DNA of 64,000 nucleotides from Burkholderia latens (GCF_001718795.1 NZ_CP013435.1:2170001-2234000), one strand, 5' to 3'; shown: positions 43,695-52,846, counted from the stretch's first letter. The notes: generated from the letters alone by a model not told the origin. Program-made: numbers and translations.

Positions 43695-44102
43695 TCAGGC
43701 CGCTGCCTGATCGCCTTCCTTGGTGTCGTGGCGCTTCTTGTAGTCGGCCACGGCTGCCTTGATCGCGTCTTCCGCGAGAATCGAGCAGTGAATCTTCACC
43801 GGCGGCAGCGCAAGCTCCTCGGCGATCTGCGTGTTCTTGATCGACAGCGCCTCGTCGAGCGTCTTGCCCTTCACCCATTCGGTCACGAGCGAGCTCGACG
43901 CGATGGCGGAACCGCAGCCGTACGTCTTGAACTTCGCGTCTTCGATCACACCGTCCGCGCCGACGCGGATCTGCAGCTTCATCACGTCGCCGCAGGCCGG
44001 CGCGCCGACCATGCCCGTGCCGACCGCGTCGTCGTCTTTCGCGAACGAACCGACGTTACGCGGGTTTTCGTAGTGATCCAGAACCTTGTTGCTGTATGAC
44101 AT
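43695..44102 (-). CDS. iscU: Fe-S scaffold protein IscU
   Basis: A 135-residue scaffold on which [2Fe-2S] clusters are built. Conserved Cys lie in GAPACGDVM, YGCGSAIA and IHCSIL; LPPVK just before the third is the HscA recognition site. It follows iscS by 68 bp. Confidence 0.98.
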   Translation of the reverse strand: MSYSNKVLDHYENPRNVGSFAKDDDAVGTGMVGAPACGDVMKLQIRVGADGVIEDAKFKTYGCGSAIASSSLVTEWVKGKTLDEALSIKNTQIAEELALPPVKIHCSILAEDAIKAAVADYKKRHDTKEGDQAAA

Positions 44103-44170
44103 GACTCAGACTCCTTGACTCGTTACGTCTGCGTGCGCAAATCCGCCCGCGAATGTATTCAATGCGGTGT

Positions 44171-45394
44171 TCAGTGTGCGGCCCATTCGATCGTCGACAG
44201 ATCGATGCCTTCCTGGTGCATTTCCCAGAGCGGCGACAGTTCGCGCAGCTTCGCGATCTTGCTGTTCAGCAGTTCGATCACGAAGTCGACTTCCTGCTCG
44301 GTCGTGAAGCGGCCGACGGTAAAGCGGATCGAGCTGTGCGCGAGTTCGTCGTTGCGGCCCAGCGCGCGCAGCACGTACGACGGCTCCAGCGACGCCGACG
44401 TGCATGCGGAGCCCGACGACACTGCGACGTCCTTGATCGCCATGATCAGCGACTCGCCTTCGACGAAGTTGAAGCTGATGTTCAGGTTGTGCGGGACACG
44501 GTGCTCCATGTCGCCGTTCACGTACGTTTCCTCGATCTGCGACAGCCCGCGCAGCAGCTTGTCGCGCAGCATGCGGATACGCTCGTTCTCGGTCGCCATT
44601 TCTTCGCGTGCGATGCGGAACGCCTCGCCCATGCCGACGATCTGGTGCGTCGGCAGCGTGCCCGAACGCATTCCGCGCTCGTGGCCGCCGCCGTGCATCT
44701 GCGCTTCGATGCGCACGCGCGGCTTGCGGCGCACGTACAGCGCGCCGATGCCCTTCGGGCCGTACGTCTTGTGCGCCGAGAACGACATCAGGTCGACCTT
44801 CAGCTTCGCGAGGTCGATCTCGACCTTGCCGGTCGCCTGCGCGGCGTCGACGTGGAACACGATGCCCTTCTCGCGGCAGATCTCACCGATCGTTTCGATG
44901 TCCTGGATCACGCCGATCTCGTTGTTCACGTGCATCACCGACACGAGGATCGTGTCCGGGCGCAGCGCGGCCTTGAACACGTCGAGATCGATCAGGCCGT
45001 CTTCCTTCACGTCGAGATAGGTGACTTCGAAGCCGTCGCGCTCGAGCTCGCGGCAGGTGTCGAGCACGGCCTTGTGCTCGGTTTTCACCGTGATGATGTG
45101 CTTGCCCTTGCCCTTGTAGAAGTTCGCGGCACCCTTGATTGCGAGGTTGTCCGATTCCGTTGCGCCAGACGTCCAGATGATTTCGCGCGGATCCGCATTC
45201 ACAAGCGCAGCCACCTGTTCGCGCGCTTCCTCGACCGCGCGTTCGGCATCCCAGCCGTACGCGTGGCTGCGCGATGCCGGGTTGCCGAACTGCTCGCGCA
45301 GGTACGGCACCATCTTGTCGACCACCCGCGGATCGACCGGCGTCGTCGCGCTGTAATCCATGTAGATGGGCAGGTGGAGAGTCTCTTGGGTCAT
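44171..45394 (-). CDS. iscS: Cysteine desulfurase IscS
   Basis: A 407-residue PLP-dependent enzyme that takes sulfur from cysteine for Fe-S clusters and tRNA thiolation. The PLP Lys is in [12 protein letters not shown], and the catalytic Cys loop is [15 protein letters not shown]-terminal [11 protein letters not shown] is typical. Confidence 0.98.
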   Translation of the reverse strand: MTQETLHLPIYMDYSATTPVDPRVVDKMVPYLREQFGNPASRSHAYGWDAERAVEEAREQVAALVNADPREIIWTSGATESDNLAIKGAANFYKGKGKHIITVKTEHKAVLDTCRELERDGFEVTYLDVKEDGLIDLDVFKAALRPDTILVSVMHVNNEIGVIQDIETIGEICREKGIVFHVDAAQATGKVEIDLAKLKVDLMSFSAHKTYGPKGIGALYVRRKPRVRIEAQMHGGGHERGMRSGTLPTHQIVGMGEAFRIAREEMATENERIRMLRDKLLRGLSQIEETYVNGDMEHRVPHNLNISFNFVEGESLIMAIKDVAVSSGSACTSASLEPSYVLRALGRNDELAHSSIRFTVGRFTTEQEVDFVIELLNSKIAKLRELSPLWEMHQEGIDLSTIEWAAH

Positions 45395-45457
45395 CTGTCG
45401 CTCCGGGGATTCTGTGCAGGGACTATGTGCGTTATGGGGTGTACGGCGCGTTCGCGT

Positions 45458-45997
45458 TCACGAACTCGCGATGTTGAACACCGAATTGGGGCCGAGCGGC
45501 ATCGTGCGCACGGGTTCGGCCGGCGCCGCGACGGGCTCCGGCGTGCGCCGGTCGCGCAGCACCGCCGGTGCGCCCTCGCGAGCACGCTGCTGATCGACGA
45601 GATCCTGCAGCGATACCGAATCGAGGTATTCGACCATTTTCTGGTTCAGGGTCGACCACAGCTCGTGCGTCATGCAATGGCCGTCGGGCTGCTTCGAGCC
45701 GTCGCACGTGCCTTTGCCGCCGCACTGCGTGGCGTCGAGCGGCTCATCGACTGCGATGATGATGTCGGCAACGGTGACGTCCTGCGCGCGGCGCGCGAGG
45801 TTGTAACCGCCGCCCGGGCCGCGCACGGATTCGACGATTTCATGCCTGCGCAGCTTGCCGAACAACTGTTCGAGATACGAGAGCGAAATCCGCTGGCGCT
45901 GGCTGATGCCTGCAAGCGTCACCGGGCCCTGCTCCTGGCGCAGTGCCAAGTCGATCATCGCCGTGACGGCGAAACGGCCTTTGGTGGTGAGTCTCAT
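45458..45997 (-). CDS. iscR: Fe-S cluster-sensing repressor IscR
   Basis: A 179-residue Rrf2-family regulator. The winged helix is at residues 1-75 (MRLTTKGRFAVTAMIDLAL). Cluster ligands lie in CGGKGTCDGSKQPDGHC with the nearby His of MTHELW. Holo-IscR represses isc in E. coli. Two IscR-like boxes overlap its own promoter here, so autorepression is very likely. The C-terminal ~30 residues beyond the cluster region are Pro/Ala-rich. Confidence 0.97.
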   Translation of the reverse strand: MRLTTKGRFAVTAMIDLALRQEQGPVTLAGISQRQRISLSYLEQLFGKLRRHEIVESVRGPGGGYNLARRAQDVTVADIIIAVDEPLDATQCGGKGTCDGSKQPDGHCMTHELWSTLNQKMVEYLDSVSLQDLVDQQRAREGAPAVLRDRRTPEPVAAPAEPVRTMPLGPNSVFNIASS

Positions 45998-46014
45998 GGT
46001 GTCTAGGGGACTGC

Positions 46015-46066
46015 AATCTTGACGATTTTGGTCAAGTATAAATATTTGACGTTTTTAGTCAAGTAT
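46015..46066 (-). promoter_or_regulatory. isc promoter with two tandem IscR type-1-like boxes
   Basis: On the minus strand TTGACT (46062-46057), a 16-bp spacer and TATACT (46040-46035) form a strong promoter about 38 bp before iscR. Two 25-bp boxes start ATACTTGAC: one at 46066-46042, overlapping the -35, and one at 46039-46015, overlapping the -10 and start. By eye each fits the published E. coli type-1 consensus at about 21-22 of 25 positions. Confidence 0.85.
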
Positions 46067-46114
46067 CCATGTCTACGGCAGGGTATTCGCAATGCGCTGA
46101 ATACCGTGCCGCGA

Positions 46115-46597
46115 TCAGCGTGCCGCGCGGCTGCGCAGCGTCTCCAGCAGGCCCGCGCACGCGCGCTCGACCTGATCGAGCACCTGCTCGAAACCCTGCG
46201 CACCGCCGAAATAAGGATCGGCGACTTCGGTCTCGGCCGCGCCCGGCGCGAACTCCATCAGCAGACGCAACTTGTCGCGATGCTCGGCCGGGCAGCGCCG
46301 GCGCAGCTCGGCGAGGTTTGCTTCATCCATCGCCAGCAGCAGGTCGAACCGCTCGAAATCCGCCGCGCTCACCTGTCGCGCCCGCAACGCAGACAAGTCA
46401 TAGCCGCGCGTGCGTGCAGCGGCCTGTGCGCGCGTGTCGGGCGGCTCGCCGACGTGCCAGTCGCCGGTGCCCGCCGAATCAATCGCGATCCGGTCGGCCA
46501 GCCCGGCCGCGTCCACCTGGTGACGCATCACGCCTTCTGCGGTGGGCGAACGGCAGATATTGCCGAGACAGACAAAACAGATCGCAACGCGGGTCAT
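46115..46597 (-). CDS. Low-molecular-weight protein-tyrosine phosphatase
   Basis: A 160-residue phosphatase. The P-loop C(X)5RS is in CLGNICRSPTAE near residues 10-16, and the general-acid Asp is in DPYFGG. Typical length. Bacterial members often regulate exopolysaccharide tyrosine kinases, but no such genes are nearby. It lies upstream of the isc promoter on the same strand. Confidence 0.94.
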   Translation of the reverse strand: MTRVAICFVCLGNICRSPTAEGVMRHQVDAAGLADRIAIDSAGTGDWHVGEPPDTRAQAAARTRGYDLSALRARQVSAADFERFDLLLAMDEANLAELRRRCPAEHRDKLRLLMEFAPGAAETEVADPYFGGAQGFEQVLDQVERACAGLLETLRSRAAR

Positions 46598-46698
46598 CGC
46601 TCTATCGGAAAGGGGCGGCGAACCGCGACGGAGAACAACACGCCATTATACAAAGGCGTGCGGAATCGCGCCGCCGCGCAAAGCGACGGCCGCGTGCA

Positions 46699-46926
46699 TT
46701 ACAGCGCCTTCGGTGCAGCGAGCACGACATCGCCGGAAGCGGCCGGCAACGGCGTCGCCGCGTCGCCGACGAGCCCGAACGATACCGCGCGCGCCAGTTC
46801 GGCCGATGCCTGATGCACGGCGATCGGGCCACGCGACGGCGCATCGCCGATCGCGTGCAGATAAGCGGCCGCGGCGAGCGGGACGACGATTGCCAGCGGC
46901 CAGTACATCGATATTGTCTTTCTCAT
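46699..46926 (-). CDS. Small exported or membrane-anchored protein
   Basis: A 75-residue protein with a hydrophobic N-terminus (YWPLAIVVPLAAAAYLHAI, about 7-25) that may be a signal anchor or signal peptide, followed by about 50 mostly Ala/Val-rich residues. AAGGAG precedes the ATG at 46926. No family recognised. It lies 126 bp after lutB on the same strand. Confidence 0.55.
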   Translation of the reverse strand: MRKTISMYWPLAIVVPLAAAAYLHAIGDAPSRGPIAVHQASAELARAVSFGLVGDAATPLPAASGDVVLAAPKAL

Positions 46927-47052
46927 GATGCGGCTCCTTGACCTCATTCCCCGAAGCCACTTTCGGGGACTACAAGCCACATTCTATAGACCGCATCTAT
47001 CAGGATAAATATGTAAATAGCGAACGCTCTGTTGCCGCTCGATGAACAGTCG

Positions 47053-48465
47053 TCAGCCGAGGTGAGTTTGCGATGCTGCGTACAGTTCGCGGAACGTGCG
47101 GCCGGTCGGGGTCGGCATGTCGCGCGTGTCCATCCACCCGCCCATCATCGGCAGGCGCCGCAGCGTGCCTCCGCTGCCGCCGAGCCGCTCGAGAATCCGC
47201 ACCGCGAGTTTGGTCGTCAACGCGTAGAGCATCGGCCGGCGCGCGAAAAAGCCCCAGGCCGCAAGCGCGGCCCGTTCGCGCCACGGCCGCAGGTGCCGCT
47301 CGACCTGCTTCTCGCGCAGCGTGCGCAGCAGGTGCGACAGCGGGATCCCGGCCGGGCACACGCTGTCGCACTCGCCGCACAGCGTCGCGGCCTGCGGCAG
47401 GTCGAGCGCGTGATCGACGCCGACGTAACTGGGCGTCAACACCGATCCCATCGGGCCCGGATAGACCCATCCGTATGCGTGGCCGCCGACCTTCTGGTAC
47501 ACGGGGCAATGGTTCATGCACGCGCCGCAGCGGATGCAGCGCAGCATCTCCTGGAACTCGCCGCCGAGCAGGCCCGTGCGGCCGCCGTCGACGAGCACCA
47601 CGTAGTTGTGCTCGGGCCCGTCTTCGTCGCCCGGGCCGCGCGGGCCGGTGAGGAGCGAAAAGTAGTTCGACGTCTTCTGCCCGGTCGCGGAGCGCGGCAG
47701 CAGGCGCATCGCGGTCGCGAGATCCTCGAGCGTCGGCAGCACCTTCTCGATGCCCGTCACGGCGACATGCACGCGCGGCATCACCGTGCACATCCCTTCG
47801 TTACCTTCGTTCGTGACGATCGCAACCGAGCCCGTCTCGGCGATGACGAAGTTGCCGCCCGTCACACCCATGTCGGCCGACAGAAAATGCGGACGCAGCA
47901 CCTCGCGCGCCTCGCGCGTCATGTCCGGAATCTCGGTCAGCCGCTCGCGCTGGTGCGTGCGCGCGAACAGGTCGGCGATCTCGTCCTTGTCCTTGTGGAC
48001 GACGGGCGCAATGATGTGGCTCGGCGGCTCGTTGTCGTTGATCTGCAGAATGTATTCGCCGAGGTCCGTCTCGATCGACTGCACGCCCATTTCGGCCAGC
48101 ACCGCGTTCAGGCGCATTTCCTCCGAGACCATCGACTTCGTCTTGATGACCTTCTTCACGTCGTGGCGCCGAGCGATATCGGCGACGAGCCGCGCGGCAT
48201 CCGCCGTCGTTTCCGCATACAGCACCGTCGTGCCGCGCCGCGTCGCCTCGCGCTCGAAAGCGTCGAGCCATACATCGAGGTTTTCCAGCGCACGATTGCG
48301 GCGCGCCTTGAGCGCGGCGCGCGTCGCCGGGAAGTCGATCGCCGTCATCGCGTCCGCACGTGCTGACACGAACTTCGTCGACAGTTTCTTCAGGTTCTGC
48401 TGCAGACGCTGGTCGGCGAGCTTCTGGCCGGCACGCGCCTTGAAATGCATCGATTGGACTTGCAT
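47053..48465 (-). CDS. lutB: Lactate-utilisation iron-sulfur protein LutB/LldF family
   Basis: A 470-residue LUD-domain protein. The N-terminal half binds a nucleotide-like ligand (ETGSVAIVTNEGN, MPRVHVAVTGIEKV), and the C-terminal half has two [4Fe-4S] motifs, CIRCGACMNHCPVY and CGECDSVCPAG. With LutA it forms part of the L-lactate to pyruvate oxidation complex, probably at the membrane. Start choice: ATG at 48465, with an in-frame alternative at 48450. Follows lutA by 38 bp. Confidence 0.93.
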   Translation of the reverse strand: MQVQSMHFKARAGQKLADQRLQQNLKKLSTKFVSARADAMTAIDFPATRAALKARRNRALENLDVWLDAFEREATRRGTTVLYAETTADAARLVADIARRHDVKKVIKTKSMVSEEMRLNAVLAEMGVQSIETDLGEYILQINDNEPPSHIIAPVVHKDKDEIADLFARTHQRERLTEIPDMTREAREVLRPHFLSADMGVTGGNFVIAETGSVAIVTNEGNEGMCTVMPRVHVAVTGIEKVLPTLEDLATAMRLLPRSATGQKTSNYFSLLTGPRGPGDEDGPEHNYVVLVDGGRTGLLGGEFQEMLRCIRCGACMNHCPVYQKVGGHAYGWVYPGPMGSVLTPSYVGVDHALDLPQAATLCGECDSVCPAGIPLSHLLRTLREKQVERHLRPWRERAALAAWGFFARRPMLYALTTKLAVRILERLGGSGGTLRRLPMMGGWMDTRDMPTPTGRTFRELYAASQTHLG

Positions 48466-48503
48466 CGCGGTATCGGGAGAAATGTGAGCGGAACCGGGCG
48501 TCG

Positions 48504-49226
48504 TCAAACGTCGCCCGCCAGGACCTGCGCAACGTGCAGCACGCGTGTGTCGCGGTCGCCGATGCGGCGCAACCGCCCTTCGATGTTCAGCATGCAGCCG
48601 AGGTCGCCGAGCACGACTGCACCCGCGCCGGACGCGCGCACGTTCGCGCATTTTTCGTCGGCGATTGCCGCCGAAATGCCGCCGTACTTCACCGCGAACG
48701 TGCCGCCGAAGCCGCAGCAGTGCTCGCAGTCCTTCATCTCGGTGACGGCAACGCCGCGCTGCGCGAGCAGCGCGCGCGGCTGCGCCTTCACGCCGAGCTC
48801 ACGCAGGCCGGAGCAGGAATCGTGATACGTGACGGGGCCGGCGAATTCGCCGGGCGGCAGCGTGACCTTTGCAACGTTCGCGAGGAAATCGGTGAGTTCG
48901 TAGACCTTCTGCTGGAACCGCACATAGCGCCCCATCAGTTCGGGGTCGTCGCGGAACAGGTCGCCGTAGTGCGCGCGGATCATGCCGCCGCACGAACCCG
49001 ACGGCGCGACGACGTAATCGAATTGCTCGAACTCGCGCAGCGTCTTTTCGGCGAGGTCGCGTGCGAGCGCGCGGTCGCCCGAGTTGTAGGCCGGCTGGCC
49101 GCAGCAGGTTTGCGCGGGCGGCACGAATACCTCGTAGCCGGCATCGCGAATCAGTTTCAGCGCCGAAAAGCCGATTTCCGGACGCATCAGGTCGACCAGG
49201 CAGGTCACGAACAAACCGACTCGCAT
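48504..49226 (-). CDS. lutA: Lactate-utilisation (Fe-S)-binding protein LutA family
   Basis: A 240-residue protein with two CCG domains (TCCGQPAYNSG near 41 and HCCGFGGTF near 165), as in LutA and glycolate oxidase GlcF-type subunits. It works with LutB in L-lactate oxidation. AAGGAG lies just before the ATG at 49226. Divergent from the IclR gene, whose product probably controls this operon. Confidence 0.93.
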   Translation of the reverse strand: MRVGLFVTCLVDLMRPEIGFSALKLIRDAGYEVFVPPAQTCCGQPAYNSGDRALARDLAEKTLREFEQFDYVVAPSGSCGGMIRAHYGDLFRDDPELMGRYVRFQQKVYELTDFLANVAKVTLPPGEFAGPVTYHDSCSGLRELGVKAQPRALLAQRGVAVTEMKDCEHCCGFGGTFAVKYGGISAAIADEKCANVRASGAGAVVLGDLGCMLNIEGRLRRIGDRDTRVLHVAQVLAGDV

Positions 49227-49363
49227 ATGCGCTCCTTCGAGAAAACGGCCCTCATTATCCGCCGTTTGGCCGGCGGGACCAACGCCGGCGCGTGTACAAC
49301 CGCCGACAGCCATCCCAAGCGAGGACTTCCTCGAACGGCGTTCGCTTTTTTCACAATACGAGA

Positions 49364-49395
49364 TACAATCGTCGCAACACCGCTTGACGCGTCAA
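49364..49395 (+). promoter_or_regulatory. iclR-gene promoter with palindromic operator candidate
   Basis: TACAAT (49364-49369) is a likely -10. The perfect 12-bp palindrome TTGACGCGTCAA (49384-49395) lies just after the predicted transcription start and 17 bp before the regulator's ATG, a good place for autoregulation by an IclR dimer. Confidence 0.5.
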
Positions 49396-49412
49396 CCGAT
49401 TCTCCCCCCGAC

Positions 49413-50222
49413 ATGAGCCAACCCGCCCCGGATTCCAAAACATCGATCCAGGTGATCGAACGCATGATGCGGCTGCTGGACGCGCTCGCCGCGCACAGCG
49501 ACCCCGTCAGCCTGAAGGAACTTGCGCAGCGCACGGATCTCCATCCGTCGACCGCGCACCGCATCCTCAACGACATGGTGACGTGCCGCCTCGTCGACCG
49601 CTCCGATCCCGGCACCTACCGGCTCGGCATGCGGCTGCTCGAGCTCGGCAACCTCGTGAAGGCGCGCCTGTCGGTGCGCGACGCAGCGTTGATGCCGATG
49701 CGCGAACTGCACCGCCTCACCGGGCAGACGGTGAATCTGTCGGTGCGCCAGGGCGACGAAATCGTCTATATCGAACGCGCTTATTCGGAGCGTTCGGGGA
49801 TGCAGGTTGTCCGCGCGATCGGCGGACGTGCGCCGCTGCACCTGACGTCGGTCGGCAAGCTGTTTCTCGCGGCCGACGAAACGGCGCGCGTGCGTGCGTA
49901 TGCGACGCGCACCGGGCTGTCCGGACATACCCAGAACAGCATCACCGACATCGCGAAGCTCGAGCGCGAACTGACGATCGTGCGCCAGCAATCGTGTGCA
50001 CGCGACAACGAGGAGCTGGAGCTCGGCGTGCGCTGCATCGCCGCCGGCATCTACGACGACTCGGGCAAGCTCGTCGCGGGCCTGTCGCTGTCGGCGCCGG
50101 CCGACCGGCTGCAGGACGCATGGCTCGGCCAGCTGAGCCGCACCGCACTGACCATCTCGGAATCGCTCGGCTACCGCCCCGCCCCCGAAAAAGACACGGA
50201 AGGGCTGCAACGGCACGCGTGA
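49413..50222 (+). CDS. IclR family transcriptional regulator
   Basis: A 269-residue regulator. The N-terminal winged helix (about 12-70: LKELAQRTDLHPSTAHRIL) is followed by the IclR effector domain (about 85-255), with GRAPLHLTSVGKLFLA and the late RCIAAGIYDDSGKLVAGLSLSAPA typical of the family. The effector is unknown; divergence from lutAB suggests lactate or a related carboxylate. A terminator follows. Confidence 0.93.
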   Translation: MSQPAPDSKTSIQVIERMMRLLDALAAHSDPVSLKELAQRTDLHPSTAHRILNDMVTCRLVDRSDPGTYRLGMRLLELGNLVKARLSVRDAALMPMRELHRLTGQTVNLSVRQGDEIVYIERAYSERSGMQVVRAIGGRAPLHLTSVGKLFLAADETARVRAYATRTGLSGHTQNSITDIAKLERELTIVRQQSCARDNEELELGVRCIAAGIYDDSGKLVAGLSLSAPADRLQDAWLGQLSRTALTISESLGYRPAPEKDTEGLQRHA

Positions 50223-50248
50223 GCCGCGCGTTCGCTGTTCACCAACGC

Positions 50249-50275
50249 AAAAGCCCCGCTGTCGCGGGGCTTTTT
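50249..50275. terminator. Bidirectional rho-independent terminator
   Basis: AAGCCCCGC pairs with GCGGGGCTT around TGTC, flanked by an A-run and five T's. It ends both the iclR transcript and the convergent pbpG transcript. Confidence 0.92.
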
Positions 50276-50316
50276 CTTTTGCGACCGGTACGCGGCGGCG
50301 CGCCGCCGCGGTGCGA

Positions 50317-51450
50317 TCAGGTGCCGCCGTTCGCGGTGTTGGCCGCCGTCAGCCGCTCGCCGCCGCCGGCATCCAGCCAGTTGCGCAGGCGCGCCGCGTC
50401 GGCAAAGCGCGAATACTTGCCGAACGAATCCAGCAGCACCATCACCATCGGCCGGCCATGGATCGTCGCCTGCATCACGAGACATTCACCCGCCTCGTTG
50501 ATGAAGCCCGTCTTCTGCAGACCGATGTCCCACGAGCCGTTGCCGCGAATCAGCGCATTCGTGCTGTTGTAGACGAGGTTACGCTTGCCGGTATAGACAT
50601 CGTAGGTACGATCAGTCGAGAACTGGCGAATCAGCGGGTACTGGTACGCCGCATTGACCATCTTCACGAGGTCGCGCGCGCTCGACACGTTCGAGCTCGA
50701 CAGACCCGTCGAATTCTCGAAGTGCGTGTCGTTCATGCCCAGCGCCTTCGCCTTCGCGTTCATCGCCGCGATGAACGCCGGACGCCCGCCCGGGTAGTAC
50801 CGCGACAGCGCGGCCGCCGCGCGGTTTTCCGAGGCCATCAGCGCGATGTGCAGCATGTCCTCGCGCGACAGGACCGAGCCGACCGACAGGCGCGAGCCCG
50901 TGCCCTTTTCGTAATCGCGGTCCTCGTCGGTGACTTCGAGCTGATCGGTCATCGGCGCCTTCGAGTCGAGCACGACCATCGCCGTCATCAGCTTCGAGAT
51001 CGACGCGATCGGCACGACCGCGTGCGAATTCTTGTCGAACAGCGGCTCGCCGGTATTCTGGTCGACGACGTATGCGACGCTCGAGCGCAGCGCGAGCGCG
51101 TCAGGCGTGTCGTGCAGGCCGAAGGCCTGGCCGACCGTCGGGCGGCGCGGCTGGAACGCAACCTTGCGCACCGCACCGCGATGGCCGTGCACGTTCGACG
51201 CGAGCGTCACGCGCTTGCGCGATGCCCGAGGCCCATCGGCCGACGCGACGTTGGCGGAGGCGGCTTTCGCGGTCTTCTTCTTCGCGGACGAAGCGGAAGC
51301 GGCTTTCTTGGCGGCCTGGTGGGTCTTCGCAGTGGCGGCAACTGCGTCAGCGGGCACGGCGGTCGCGAGCAACGCGACGGCGACCGACACAGCCGTGCCG
51401 AGCGTCATGCTCTGCAACAATCTGCGTGGTGAAAACGATTCGGCTTTCAT
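50317..51450 (-). CDS. pbpG: D-alanyl-D-alanine endopeptidase (PBP7/8 type)
   Basis: A 377-residue periplasmic peptidase that cuts peptidoglycan cross-links. Serine-peptidase motifs are SISK (SXXK) in PIASISKLM, SEN (SXN) in LMASENRA and KTG in LQKTGF. A signal peptide (about 1-40) is followed by a basic Ala/Lys-rich linker (AKKKTAKAA) of about 40 residues, longer than in E. coli PbpG. I chose the ATG at 51450; an upstream TTG at 51486 is possible. Confidence 0.93.
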   Translation of the reverse strand: MKAESFSPRRLLQSMTLGTAVSVAVALLATAVPADAVAATAKTHQAAKKAASASSAKKKTAKAASANVASADGPRASRKRVTLASNVHGHRGAVRKVAFQPRRPTVGQAFGLHDTPDALALRSSVAYVVDQNTGEPLFDKNSHAVVPIASISKLMTAMVVLDSKAPMTDQLEVTDEDRDYEKGTGSRLSVGSVLSREDMLHIALMASENRAAAALSRYYPGGRPAFIAAMNAKAKALGMNDTHFENSTGLSSSNVSSARDLVKMVNAAYQYPLIRQFSTDRTYDVYTGKRNLVYNSTNALIRGNGSWDIGLQKTGFINEAGECLVMQATIHGRPMVMVLLDSFGKYSRFADAARLRNWLDAGGGERLTAANTANGGT

Positions 51451-51960
51451 TGGGGTCTGGACAAAGCGGGCGGGAGGTTTCCGCAAGTGTAGTTAAAGCT
51501 GAAAAAAAGAGCAATATTAGGCACTTACCGATCGTCTTTAAACCGGAATGTAAGAATCGACCGACCTTCCATCGATCGACCCTCCCGCTCCCATCGAAAA
51601 AATTGATGGAGAGCGCGGCCCGACAGTACCCGTCTCCCGATTACCACGCGGTTAATTGAGATAACGTCACTTCGGCGACAAGTTAAAGCGGGGAAAGTAC
51701 GTAAAGCGGGAAAGTACGTATCCGGCGCTCGGTGTGCCAATGGCACCGGTCACAGCCGTGGCGGCGGCACGTCGCCACGGCGTACGCATCGAAACGGCGC
51801 GCTTTTCGACAGGAACAGAAGCATAACGTTCCACGTGCCTGTCAGGTTTACCTGTGCTGGATCATGGTGCGATGCGTGTGCCCCGCCCGCGTGCGCACCA
51901 TCTGGGATCACGCCTGAAACCGATTCCGAACGACCACGATAACTTGTTGTTTTGTCGATA
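51451..51960. other. Intergenic region between pbpG and phaP
   Basis: About 500 bp with no convincing gene. It contains abutting 18- and 17-bp direct repeats (51684-51718), a GGTGTGCCA-A-TGGCACC palindrome near 51731-51747 and the hairpin CCGTGGCG...CGCCACGG near 51766-51780. Confidence 0.5.
51684..51718. repeat. Short tandem direct repeat
   Basis: Two abutting copies of TAAAGCGGG(G)AAAGTACG, 18 and 17 bp, differing by one G. Confidence 0.85.
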
Positions 51961-51971
51961 ATTTGTCGCGA

Positions 51972-52045
51972 TTGTGCAACGCACAAAAAGTGCTTGACAA
52001 CAGTTTTCGGTGCCCTAAAATATGGCTCATTGCTGCGTTGCACAA
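51972..52045 (+). promoter_or_regulatory. phaP promoter flanked by 12-bp inverted repeats
   Basis: TTGACA (51994-51999), a 16-bp spacer and TAAAAT (52016-52021) form a strong promoter. TTGTGCAACGCA (51972-51983) lies upstream and its exact reverse complement TGCGTTGCACAA (52034-52045) just after the predicted start, 62 bp centre to centre. The layout fits a repressor such as PhaR, the known regulator of phasin genes in Ralstonia. Confidence 0.75.
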
Positions 52046-52121
52046 AGCGCGCGCACCGAAGTTCCCCGTCGTAGTGCCCTTTATCCCTGCGATCGACGCG
52101 ATCGCTTTTCAGGAGCTTGAC

Positions 52122-52691
52122 ATGTCCTTGCTGACCCCCGAGCAAATCGCCGCCGCACAGAAAGCCAACCTCGAGAGCCTGTTCGGTCTGACGACCAAGG
52201 CGTTCGAAGGCGTCGAAAAGCTGATCGAACTGAATCTGCAGGTCGTGAAGTCGACGCTGACGGAAAGCCAGGAAAACGCGCAGCGTCTGCTGTCGGTGAA
52301 AGATGCGCAGGAGCTGATCGCGCTGCAGGCAAGCCTGTCGCAGCCGGTCGCGGAAAAGGTGCTGTCGTACAGCCGTCACCTGTACGAAATCGCGTCGTCG
52401 ACGCAAGCGGAGTTCGCGAAGGTCGCCGAAGCTCAGTTCGAAGAGCAGAACAAGAAGGTCCAGGCGCTCGTGGACAACGTCGCGAAGAACGCGCCGGCCG
52501 GTTCGGAAACGGCTGTCGCCGCGCTGAAGTCGGCGCTGAACGCCGCGAACACGACGTACGAAACGGTCCAGAAGGCTGCGAAGCAAGCGGTCGAGATCGC
52601 GGAAACGAACTTCAACGCGGCTGCCGCTGTCGCGACGAAGGCCGCGACGGCCGCTGCCTCGCGCCGTACGACGAGCAAGCCGGCCGCGTAA
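52122..52691 (+). CDS. phaP: Phasin (polyhydroxyalkanoate granule protein)
   Basis: A 189-residue helical amphipathic protein of the PhaP family that coats polyhydroxyalkanoate granules. Family-like blocks are [39 protein letters not shown] and a lysine/Ala-rich C-terminus ending [14 protein letters not shown] precedes the ATG at 52122. A terminator follows. Leader length from the predicted start is about 94 nt. Confidence 0.95.
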   Translation: MSLLTPEQIAAAQKANLESLFGLTTKAFEGVEKLIELNLQVVKSTLTESQENAQRLLSVKDAQELIALQASLSQPVAEKVLSYSRHLYEIASSTQAEFAKVAEAQFEEQNKKVQALVDNVAKNAPAGSETAVAALKSALNAANTTYETVQKAAKQAVEIAETNFNAAAAVATKAATAAASRRTTSKPAA

Positions 52692-52711
52692 GCGTCCGCT
52701 GCTCCTGAAGA

Positions 52712-52734
52712 AGCCGCGCCATGCGCGGCTTTTT
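52712..52734 (+). terminator. phaP terminator
   Basis: AGCCGCGC and GCGCGGCT flank a CAT loop and are followed by five T's. Confidence 0.9.
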
Positions 52735-52807
52735 CGTTTCCGGCGCCCGAACGTGCTTATCGGGCACCGTCAGATTGTTGGCGCGGCTGCAGTCGGCCGT
52801 CCGAAAC

Positions 52808-52846
52808 AAAACGCCGCCGTCCGGAAATTCCGGGCGGCGGCGTTTT
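52808..52846 (-). terminator. Terminator of the pyruvate dehydrogenase operon
   Basis: AAACGCCGCCG pairs with CGGCGGCGTTT, with an inner CCGG/CCGG pairing. T-rich on the minus strand, 35 bp after lpdA; it can also act on the plus strand. Confidence 0.85.
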
